NCBI GenBank assembly: GCA_963749365.1
Contig: CAVVME010000003.1
Coordinates: forward strand, 1,605,943-1,669,942
DNA: 64,000 bases
Source: WHSW01 sp963749365
Lineage (GTDB): Bacteria > Actinomycetota > Thermoleophilia > Solirubrobacterales > 70-9
Direction: 5' to 3'
The stretch's first letter is position 1. Each line of letters starts with the position of its first letter. A program made the translations under genes and the position numbers. Shown one piece after another: positions 58,080 through 64,000 of this stretch. A model generated the notes under the pieces. It searched no databases. It saw only the letters and a program-made list of their open reading frames with translations, and had not been told where the DNA came from.

Positions 58080-59987
58080 TCAGCGGTCGCGGCGCAGCTC
58101 GGTGAACACGCCGGTCATCTTCGGCCGGCCGCCCTCGCGCTGTTCGTCGGCGACGACGTGGGCGACCGCGTTGATCAGCGCCAGGTGTGTGAACGCCTGC
58201 GGGAAGTTGCCCAGGTGGGCGCCGCTGCGCGGTTCGATCTCCTCGGCGTAGAGGCCGAGCGGGCCGGCGAGCGAGAGCAGCTTCTCGCACAGCGCCCGGG
58301 CGCGTTCGGCCTCGCCGATCTCCGAGAGCGCGGCGACGAGCCAGAAGGAGCAGATCGTGAACGTGCCCTCGACCCCGTGCAGCCCGTCCTCGGTCTCCTC
58401 GACCCGGTAGCGGAGCACCAGGCCGTGGTCGGTGAGCTCCTCGGCGATCGCGAGCACGGTGGCGCGGATCACCTCGTGATCGGGCGGCAGGAAGCGGAGC
58501 AGGGGCGCGAGCAGGGTCGAGGCGTCGAGCGCGTCGGTGTCGTAGTGCTGGCGCAGGACGCCGCGCTCGGAGACGCCGCGAGAGAGGATCTCGGCCCTGA
58601 TCTCCTCGGCGGTCGACCGCCACCGCGCCGCCGTCTCGTCATCGCCGCGGCGCTCGGCGAGCCGCGCGCCGCGGTCGGCGGCGACCCAGCACATCAGCTT
58701 CGAGGAGACGTAGTGCTTGGGGGCGCCGCGGGCCTCCCAGATCCCCTGGTCGGGCTCCCGCCACGCCCTCGACGCCGTCTCCACCTGCTCGGCGACGATC
58801 GGCCAGACCTGGGCCGGGATCTCGCGATTGGCCTTGGCGTGGATATAGAGCGAGTCGACGAGCGCGCCGTAGACGTCGTTCTGCTGCTGGTCGAAGGCGC
58901 CGTTTCCGATCCGCACCGGCTGCGCTCCGCCATAGCCGGAGAGGTGGTCGAGCGTGCTCTCGGTCAGCTCGCGCTCGGTCCCGATCCCGTACATGATCTG
59001 GAGCTTGTTGCCGTGCGCGAAGCAGACGTCGCCGATGAAGCGGGCGAAGTCGTTGGCCTCGGCGTCGAGGCCGAGCACGTGCAGCCCCCAGAGGGTGAAG
59101 GTGGCGTCGCGGATCCAGCAGTAGCGGTAGTCCCAGTTGCGCTCGCCGCCCGGTGTCTCGGGCAGCGAGGTGGTGAGCGCGGCGACCATCGCCCCGCTGG
59201 GCGCGTAGCTGAGCCCCTTCAGGGCCAGAGCCGAGCGCTGCAGGTAGATCCGCCACGGGTGGTCGGCGAACTCGCCCGCGGCGAGCCAGCGGCGCCAGTA
59301 CTCGGCCGTCTCGTCGAGCCGGCCGACCGCGTCCTCGACCGTCTCGGGCGGCAGCGGATCCGCGCCCCAGGCCAGGGCGCAGAAGCGCTTCTCGCCCTCG
59401 ACCATGCGGTGGCGGGCTTCGATGCGCTGGTGCTCGACGCCGAGGTTGAGGTCCGTGCTCAAGACCAGGCCCGAGCCGCCCTCGACCTCGGTCAGCGCGC
59501 GGTGCCGTCCTTCGGCGAGCTCCCAGTTGACGCCGGCGCGGCCGTAGTCGGGGGCCGGATGGCACATCAGCTCGAGCTCGACCTCGCCCTGGACGCACTC
59601 GGCGACCCGAACCAGGACCCGCTCGGCGTCGAGGTCGGGCGGCGGGCGGGTGTGCGGGTCGTCGCTGCGGTCGCGCCAGGGACCGATCGAGAGCCCGTCG
59701 CGGACCACCAGCCAGCCGGTCTCGCTCGCCCAGGTGGTCTCGAGCACGTTGGTGCCTGGCTCGTAACGACGGGCGACCGGGACGGTCTCGTGCGGGCCGA
59801 GCCGAAAACGCCCCGCGCCGCGGTCCAGCAGCGCCCCGAAGATGCTCGGCGAGTCGAAGCGAGGCACGCACAGCCACTCGACCGTGCCGTCGGGAGCGAC
59901 GAGGGCACCCGTGTGGCAGTCCGAGAGCATCCCGTAGTCGGCGATGCGCGGAAATCCGGGAGCGCTCAGGGTCGCGGGGTCGACCAT
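58080..59987 (-). CDS. Glycoside hydrolase family 15 protein (glucoamylase/trehalase type)
   Basis: 635 residues. The N-terminal beta-sandwich (IADYGMLSDCHTGALVAPDG, WLCVPRFDSPSIFGALLDR) precedes the (alpha/alpha)6 barrel: LTTSLPETPGGERNWDYRYC, WIRDATFTLWGLHVLG, YGGAQPVRIGNGAFDQQQND and VEGTFTICSFWLVAALSEIG. Actinobacterial members of this subgroup include trehalases and glucan hydrolases. With otsB in the same window, trehalose turnover is plausible. No signal peptide, so cytosolic. ATG 59987 is 8 nt after TAGAGT (60001-59996). Confidence 0.93.
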   Translation of the reverse strand: MVDPATLSAPGFPRIADYGMLSDCHTGALVAPDGTVEWLCVPRFDSPSIFGALLDRGAGRFRLGPHETVPVARRYEPGTNVLETTWASETGWLVVRDGLSIGPWRDRSDDPHTRPPPDLDAERVLVRVAECVQGEVELELMCHPAPDYGRAGVNWELAEGRHRALTEVEGGSGLVLSTDLNLGVEHQRIEARHRMVEGEKRFCALAWGADPLPPETVEDAVGRLDETAEYWRRWLAAGEFADHPWRIYLQRSALALKGLSYAPSGAMVAALTTSLPETPGGERNWDYRYCWIRDATFTLWGLHVLGLDAEANDFARFIGDVCFAHGNKLQIMYGIGTERELTESTLDHLSGYGGAQPVRIGNGAFDQQQNDVYGALVDSLYIHAKANREIPAQVWPIVAEQVETASRAWREPDQGIWEARGAPKHYVSSKLMCWVAADRGARLAERRGDDETAARWRSTAEEIRAEILSRGVSERGVLRQHYDTDALDASTLLAPLLRFLPPDHEVIRATVLAIAEELTDHGLVLRYRVEETEDGLHGVEGTFTICSFWLVAALSEIGEAERARALCEKLLSLAGPLGLYAEEIEPRSGAHLGNFPQAFTHLALINAVAHVVADEQREGGRPKMTGVFTELRRDR

Positions 59988-59995
59988 CGGCCGCG

Positions 59996-60005
59996 ACTCT
60001 AACCT
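59996..60005. promoter_or_regulatory. Overlapping divergent -10 boxes of GH15 and rpiB
   Basis: Minus strand TAGAGT (60001-59996) is 8 nt before the GH15 ATG; plus strand TAACCT (60000-60005) is 7 nt before the rpiB ATG. They share the base pairs 60000-60001, the same layout as at 5492-5501. Confidence 0.6.
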
Positions 60006-60012
60006 TCCCGGG

Positions 60013-60459
60013 ATGCGGATCGCGGTTGCAGCCGACGAGCGGGTGGGGATCGCGACGACGGTGCTCGAGCAGCTGCGCCGGCGCGGCCACGACCCGATCG
60101 CGCTCGGGGCGCTGCGCGAGGGCGATCGCGACGACTGGGCCTGGGCGAGCGAGGCGGCGGCGCGCGAGGTCGTGGCCGGGGGGGCCGATCAGGCGATCGT
60201 CTGCTGCTGGACCGGCACCGGGGCCTCGATCGCCGCCAACAAGGTCGCCGGGATCCGGGCGGCGCTGTGCGCCGACGCGCCGACCGCGGACGGCGCCCGG
60301 CGCTGGAACGACGCCAACGTGCTGGCGCTGAGTCTGCGCTCGACCTCGGAGGCGGCGTTGGAGGAGATCCTCGACGCATGGTTCGCGGCCGAGCCCTCGA
60401 CCGAGAGCTCCGACCGTCAGAACGTGGCTCATCTCGACGCGATCGAGGGACAGCGCTGA
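60013..60459 (+). CDS. rpiB: RpiB/LacA/LacB family sugar-phosphate isomerase
   Basis: 148 residues. MRIAVAADERVGIATTVLEQ, then VCCWTGTGASIAANKVAGIR with the catalytic Cys region, and RAALCADAPTADGARRWNDA followed by NVLALSLR: the RpiB fold. The usual CGTGIGMSIAANK appears here as CWTGTGASIAANK, a slight variant, so substrate preference (ribose-5-P, allose-6-P or galactose-6-P) is not certain. Leaderless start. Its stop overlaps a CTG that is the only candidate start of the downstream reductase. Confidence 0.87.
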   Translation: MRIAVAADERVGIATTVLEQLRRRGHDPIALGALREGDRDDWAWASEAAAREVVAGGADQAIVCCWTGTGASIAANKVAGIRAALCADAPTADGARRWNDANVLALSLRSTSEAALEEILDAWFAAEPSTESSDRQNVAHLDAIEGQR

Positions 60460-61211
60460 CCGCGCGAGTCGAGCGCCTGCTGCCCGAGCGCGGCGAGACC
60501 ACGGTCGCCGACCAGGTCGCCACGCTCGACCTCGTCCCGCTGGCGCCCCGGGATCGCCCGTATCTGATCACCAACTTCGCGCTCACCCTCGACGGTCACG
60601 CGACGATCGCCGGCCGCTCGGGGCCGATCGGGACGGCGACCGACACCGCGCTGCTGGTCGGCCTGAGGACGCGCGTCGAGGCGGTGATGATCGGTGCCGG
60701 GACGATGCGCGCCGAGCGCTACGGGCGCGTGATCGCCGACCCCGCCAAGCGCGAGCGCCGCGAGCGCGAGGGCCTGCCGGCCGACCCCTTGGTGGTGATC
60801 GTCTCCGGACGGCTCGACCTGCCCTGGGACGCGCCGCTGTTCACCGAGGGCGTCGGACGGTGCCTGATCTGCACCTCCTCGGAGGTCGACCCGCCCGAGA
60901 CCCCGACCGCGGTCGAGGTGCTGCGCCAGGAGGGCGGGGTCGACCTGCGGGCGCTGCTCGAGCACCTGCGCCGCGAGCTCGGGGTGCGGGCACTGCTCTG
61001 CGAGGGCGGGCCGCGTCTGCACGGCCAGCTGCTCGACGCCGGGGTCGTCGACGAGCTGTTCGTCACCCATGCGCCGAAGCTCGCCGGGGGCGCAGGGCCC
61101 GGGCTGGTCGTCGGCCTGAGCGAGCTCGAGCGCCCGCTCGAGCTCGCTTGGCTGCTGGCTGACGGCGCGAGCGGCGAGCTCTTCGGCCGTTACCGCGTGC
61201 CGCGCGGCTGA
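60456..61211 (+). CDS. RibD C-terminal/DHFR-like reductase domain protein
   Basis: 251 residues from CTG 60456. RPYLITNFALTLDGHATIAG is the beta1/alphaA motif of the RibD-reductase/bacterial DHFR-like fold, followed by TDTALLVGLRTRVEAVMIGA with GTMRAERYG, PLVVIVSGRLDLP, LLCEGGPRLHGQLLDAGVVD and ELFVTHAPKLAGG. It lacks the RibD deaminase domain. NADPH-dependent reduction of a ribosylamino-type substrate is the family activity. No ATG, GTG or TTG precedes the conserved core; CTG overlaps the rpiB stop as CTGA. The coupling to rpiB is suggestive of riboflavin or pentose metabolism. Confidence 0.85.
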   Translation: MTARVERLLPERGETTVADQVATLDLVPLAPRDRPYLITNFALTLDGHATIAGRSGPIGTATDTALLVGLRTRVEAVMIGAGTMRAERYGRVIADPAKRERREREGLPADPLVVIVSGRLDLPWDAPLFTEGVGRCLICTSSEVDPPETPTAVEVLRQEGGVDLRALLEHLRRELGVRALLCEGGPRLHGQLLDAGVVDELFVTHAPKLAGGAGPGLVVGLSELERPLELAWLLADGASGELFGRYRVPRG

Positions 61212-61260
61212 TCGCGCCGGGTTCGGTCGGCCGTGAGCCGGCATCCGGGCGATCCCCGGC

Positions 61261-61971
61261 TCAGACGGCTCCCGGAATCGGCAGCTGGTCGGACTCGAGC
61301 TCGGGGATCAGCCCGCGCGCGGCCGATCGCCGCTCGCCGCGGCGAAGCATGCGCAGGGCGATGATCGTCGCGCCGAGCAGCGCCGACATCCCGAGGCTGA
61401 CCTGGACGCTGAGCAGGCCCTCTCGGCTCCAGTAGACGTCCTCGAGGTCGAGCAGCAGCGCGGCCTCGTCGAAGGTCAGCCCGACCCCGGCGCCGAAGGG
61501 GAAGGCGAGCGTCGTCTCAAGGCCCTCGGAGCGGGTCAGCAGGGCGCCGGCGCCGCTGGCGAAGGCGAGCAGGATCCCGGGGACGAAGTGATGGATGTGG
61601 CGGCCGCCGAGCTCGACGTTGCCGAACGGCCACCACCCGGCGCGGATCCCGATCGTCGAGGTCCGGACCAGGGCGAAGCCGCCGAGAAAGCCGCTGAGCA
61701 GGTTGAACAGGACCGTCTCGTGGCGGGGCGTCGCGTCGTATCCCTCGATCGCGACGGCGACCGTGTCCTGGGCGGCCTCACCAGCGACGACAAAGGCCTG
61801 TTCGGCGCTGTCGAGCACCCCGGCCGGCGAGTCGGCATCCGAGCGCCGGCGGCTGGCGAGGCGCAGCAGCTCGCCGGCGACCACGGACCCGGCCGTGGCG
61901 AGTGCGGCAACAGCGAGGCCAAGCGTGAGACGGTCCGCTCCACGCTCGGGGCGTCGGCCCAGACCGAGCAT
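61261..61971 (-). CDS. Integral membrane protein of unknown function
   Basis: 236 residues. Hydrophobic segments: RLTLGLAVAALATAGSVVAG, VLFNLLSGFLGGFALVRTST, HHFVPGILLAFASGAGALLT and SLGMSALLGATIIALRMLRR. The motif GGRHIHHFVPGILL and FGAGVGLTFDEAALLLDLED, with several conserved His and acidic residues, looks like a metal or catalytic site in the membrane. I do not recognise a named family. It begins 1 nt after the UDP-sugar dehydrogenase stop, so it belongs to that operon. Confidence 0.75.
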   Translation of the reverse strand: MLGLGRRPERGADRLTLGLAVAALATAGSVVAGELLRLASRRRSDADSPAGVLDSAEQAFVVAGEAAQDTVAVAIEGYDATPRHETVLFNLLSGFLGGFALVRTSTIGIRAGWWPFGNVELGGRHIHHFVPGILLAFASGAGALLTRSEGLETTLAFPFGAGVGLTFDEAALLLDLEDVYWSREGLLSVQVSLGMSALLGATIIALRMLRRGERRSAARGLIPELESDQLPIPGAV

Positions 61972-61972
61972 G

Positions 61973-63220
61973 TCAGAGCCGGATCAGGTTCTCGGCGGTG
62001 ATCCCACGGGTGGCGCCGCGGAAGTCGACCACCAGCGGCGCCTCGGCGACCACGCGCTCGTAGTCGGTCGCTTCGTGAGCGGTGATGATGCAGGCGACGT
62101 CACAGTCGGCGAGCGCCTGCTCGAGCGGCAGCGAGGTGAGCCCGAGCTCGGCCACCTCGTCCACGTGCGGGTCGGTGTAGGTGAGCTCGGCGCCGAGCTC
62201 GCGCAACAGATGGACGATCTTCAGCGCCGGCGACTCGCGCAGGTCGCCGATTCCGGCCTTGTAGGAGACGCCGAGGATGAGCACGCGCGAGTCGCGGACC
62301 GGCTTGCCGGCGTCGTTGAGCGCCCGGACGATCCGCTCGACGCAGAAGCGGGGCTGATGCTGGTTGACCTTCCCGGCCAGCTCGACGAACTCGGCCGGGA
62401 AGTCGTACTCGCGCGCCTTGAAGGCGAGGTAGAACGGATCGACGGGCAGGCAGTGGCCGCCCATCCCGGGCCCGGGCTCGAACGACATGAACCCGTATGG
62501 CTTCGTCGCCGCCGCCTCGACGACCTCCCAGACGTCGATCTCCATCCGGTCGCAGAGCACGGCGAGCTCGTTGACGAGCGCGATGTTGACCGAGCGGAAG
62601 ATGTTCTCGAGCAGCTTCGTCATCTCCGCCGCCTCGGGCGTCGAGACGAGCACGATCTCGTCGCAGATCTCGCCGTAGACCTCGGCGGCACAATCGCGGC
62701 AGGCGTCGGTGAGCCCGCCGACGACCTTCGGCGTCGTGCGAATGATGTCGTCGCCGCGGCCCGGGTCGATCCGCTCGGGCGAGAAGGCGAGATGAAAGTC
62801 CGTTCCCGCCGCCAACCCCGACTCCTCGAGGATCGGCTGCAGCCGCTCGCGGGTGGTGCCGGGGTAGGTGGTCGACTCGAGCACTACGAGCTGTCCCTCG
62901 CGGAGGATCTCCGAGAGCGCGCGCCCGGCAGCGGCGATGTGGGAGAGGTCGGGCTCGCGCTGGTTTGCGAGTGGCGTCGGGACGCAGATCAGGACCGCGT
63001 CGCATTCCGCCAGCGGCCGGTGATCGGTTCCAGGGGCGAACCGCGGCGCCAGCCGCGCGAGCCGCTCGCCGGTGACGTCCTCGACCCGGGTCCTTCCGGC
63101 CTTCAGGTCCTCGATCAGCGACGAGTCGGTGTCGACGCCGACCACGTCGTGACCGGCGTCGGCGAAGGCGACCGCCAGCGGCAGGCCGACGTAGCCGAGC
63201 CCGATGATTCCCACCTTCAT
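61973..63220 (-). CDS. Nucleotide sugar dehydrogenase (UDP-ManNAc/UDP-Glc dehydrogenase family, WecC-like)
   Basis: 415 residues. MKVGIIGLGYVGLPLAVAFA binds NAD; CVPTPLANQREPDLSHI and ESTTYPGTTRERLQPILEES follow; the catalytic Cys is in PGMGGHCLPVDPFYLAFKA; the C-terminal domain has RVLILGVSYKAGIGDLRESP. Four-electron oxidation of a UDP-sugar to a UDP-uronic acid for surface polysaccharide. The residue pattern is closer to WecC/TviB than to UDP-glucose dehydrogenase. The ATG overlaps by 4 nt (ATGA) the stop of a small epimerase-like gene. Confidence 0.93.
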   Translation of the reverse strand: MKVGIIGLGYVGLPLAVAFADAGHDVVGVDTDSSLIEDLKAGRTRVEDVTGERLARLAPRFAPGTDHRPLAECDAVLICVPTPLANQREPDLSHIAAAGRALSEILREGQLVVLESTTYPGTTRERLQPILEESGLAAGTDFHLAFSPERIDPGRGDDIIRTTPKVVGGLTDACRDCAAEVYGEICDEIVLVSTPEAAEMTKLLENIFRSVNIALVNELAVLCDRMEIDVWEVVEAAATKPYGFMSFEPGPGMGGHCLPVDPFYLAFKAREYDFPAEFVELAGKVNQHQPRFCVERIVRALNDAGKPVRDSRVLILGVSYKAGIGDLRESPALKIVHLLRELGAELTYTDPHVDEVAELGLTSLPLEQALADCDVACIITAHEATDYERVVAEAPLVVDFRGATRGITAENLIRL

Positions 63221-63525
63221 GCGGAGGGAGTGTAGGCGTCGGCGAGCTGCGCGATCAGGTCCGCGTTCACGCCTGCGGGCTCGATTGCGTCCTCGGTCGC
63301 GCGCACCGGGATCAACAGCTTCGCCGCCACCAGGGCCGCGGCGAGCGCCGTCTCGGAAGCATCGGTGAGCACGATCGCCTCCGGCCGCTGGGCCTCGAAC
63401 TCGGCCTCGAAGATGAGCAGGGCCCGGGCGAGTGCCGCGGGTGAGTCGGTCCCGTGCTCCGGAGGCCGCTCGGGGCCCGACGAGCTGTCGATGAAGCGGA
63501 CGGCGATCGCAAGAGGATCGCGTTT
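63217..63525 (-). CDS. Miniature UDP-GlcNAc 2-epimerase-like protein, start unclear
   Basis: Open frame of 102 codons ending in ATGA overlap with the UDP-sugar dehydrogenase. Its product includes LAIAVRFIDSSSG, ALLIFEAEFEAQRPEAIVLT and DASETALAAALVAAKLLIPV. The latter two resemble the 'EEFKPDVVLVHGDTTTTLAA...IPV' segment of WecB-type UDP-GlcNAc 2-epimerases, but the protein stops where HVEAG would follow. There is no ATG, GTG or TTG before the conserved part; an in-frame stop lies at 63526-63528. It may use an unusual start, have a 1-nt sequence error near 63511, or be a degenerate fragment. Confidence 0.55.
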   Translation of the reverse strand, partial: KRDPLAIAVRFIDSSSGPERPPEHGTDSPAALARALLIFEAEFEAQRPEAIVLTDASETALAAALVAAKLLIPVRATEDAIEPAGVNADLIAQLADAYTPSA

Positions 63526-63594
63526 TTACCGGTCAGAGCGGAAATGGCACGGACCGCGAACCTTTTCGCCGCTGATCCGGATAGGGTTAGCGAG

Positions 63595-63702
63595 ATGAAT
63601 CGCCTGCTCGCCCCATGGACGTTGGGCATGCACGCTGCCCGTCACGTCGCCTGGTACGTCAACTACCAGCTCAGTGGCGAGACCCGCGTTCGCCCCTCCT
63701 AG
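63595..63702 (+). CDS. 35-residue small protein candidate
   Basis: MNRLLAPWTLGMHAARHVAW, YVNYQLSGETRVRPS. TAGGGT (63582-63587) lies 7 nt upstream of the ATG, the same leaderless spacing seen at established genes, which is the main support. No homology recognised; the central segment is amphipathic and rich in Trp and His. It could also extend upstream in frame. Confidence 0.4.
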   Translation: MNRLLAPWTLGMHAARHVAWYVNYQLSGETRVRPS

Positions 63703-63738
63703 GCTCGGGGGACCCGTACCGGCGTTCGGCGACCGCGT

Positions 63739-63987
63739 CTAGTAGCCGCCCCCGACGTCATCGGAGCCGACCGCGTCGTCATCGTCGCCTCCGTCATCGT
63801 CGTCCTGCCGATCGCCGCCGTGGTCGTCGCCTTCGTCCTCGGTCGTTGTCGTAGAGGTCGAGGTTGTGGTCTGCTCGGTCGTCGTCTCGGTGACCGTGGC
63901 AGGCTGATCGTCGTCATCGCCGCCGCACGCGCCGAGGCCGAGCGAGCCGAGGACGATGATGGTGATGATCAGCAGGGCGATTCGCAT
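63739..63987 (-). CDS. Small acidic lipoprotein
   Basis: 82 residues. A signal peptide with lipobox (IALLIITIIVLGSLGLGAC, Cys about residue 21), then a low-complexity mature part rich in Asp, Thr, Gly and Glu (GGDDDD, TETTTEQTTTSTSTTTTE, then Asp/Gly runs). A surface-exposed spacer-like lipoprotein; function unknown. ATG 63987 is 7 nt after TAGGGT (64000-63995) at the very edge of the window, so it is predicted to be leaderless. Confidence 0.75.
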   Translation of the reverse strand: MRIALLIITIIVLGSLGLGACGGDDDDQPATVTETTTEQTTTSTSTTTTEDEGDDHGGDRQDDDDGGDDDDAVGSDDVGGGY

Positions 63988-64000
63988 GGCAAGAACCCTA

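Noticed and set aside
1..64000. CRISPR arrays, insertion sequences, prophage genes, rRNA
   Set aside because: No spacer-repeat periodicity, transposase, integrase, phage structural gene or rRNA sequence was found. The only tandem repeats are the 7-bp arrays and the duplicated terminator segment.

Overview
The window is about 64 kb of very GC-rich, almost wall-to-wall bacterial chromosome. The gene set points to an actinobacterium, most likely of the Thermoleophilia (Solirubrobacterales/Gaiellales side). The pointers are a fused PafB-PafC regulator, an Lhr helicase next to a Nei-type glycosylase, a zincin of the F420-associated family, a UvrD/RecB-type protein with an Fe-S nuclease, CIRCE-controlled groES-groEL, and extensive leaderless transcription. 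The lineage is an inference from gene content only; no 16S rRNA is present. I see no prophage, insertion sequence or CRISPR array. Everything reads as core or housekeeping chromosome, except one small tRNA-Phe-flanked patch.

Layout. 0-12.9 kb: CoA-transferase, ileS, thioredoxin, a dolichol-phosphate-mannose-synthase-like glycosyltransferase divergent from polX, a marR-MFS pair, trehalose-6-phosphatase, a TauE/SafE transporter split into two half-genes, a YhaM-like HD protein and a PAC2 protein. 13.1-22.2 kb: helicase-nuclease, inositol-phosphatase-like protein, F420-associated zincin, a Lys/Arg-rich helical protein, Mrp ATPase, methyltransferase, seven-iron ferredoxin, NAD-binding protein. 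22.3-32.6 kb: groEL-groES with CIRCE, then a minus-strand series (crp-like, pcm, ASCH, SRPBCC) and the lhr-nei pair. 32.6-39 kb: the dTDP-rhamnose operon rfbA-rfbD-rfbB-rfbC, then a penicillin acylase with a PPOX protein. 39-44.5 kb: MBL hydrolase, PafBC, CHRD secreted protein, a second YhaM-like protein, YihY membrane protein. 44.5-46.2 kb: a patch bounded by a 29-bp copy of the tRNA-Phe 3' end and by tRNA-Phe itself. 46.2-52.5 kb: folP-like/mrfA/SLOG operon, HAD, SDR, DtxR/MntR-like regulator and a 65-residue protein. 52.6-64 kb: aminotransferase, sucCD, HAD, sulfotransferase, GH15 divergent from rpiB/ribD-like, UDP-sugar dehydrogenase with a mini epimerase-like gene, and a lipoprotein.

The strongest general signal is transcriptional. 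At more than 20 genes a TANNNT -10 hexamer lies only 6-10 nt upstream of the start codon, with no Shine-Dalgarno sequence. These mRNAs should therefore be leaderless. The rule also resolves several starts (GTG for polX, the mannosyltransferase, PAC2, one SnoaL-like gene and pafBC; TTG for lhr). Divergent pairs even share overlapping -10 boxes. Genes inside operons are instead joined by 1-4 nt overlaps (ATGA, GTGA, TGATG), and at two places apparently by CTGA, where CTG is the only plausible start.

Functionally the window mixes envelope and polysaccharide supply (rhamnose, UDP-uronate, polyprenyl-mannose, sulfation), trehalose and glucan turnover, DNA repair (PolX, helicase-nuclease, Lhr, Nei, MrfA, PafBC), protein quality control (GroEL/ES, Pcm, PAC2) and central metabolism (SucCD, RpiB).
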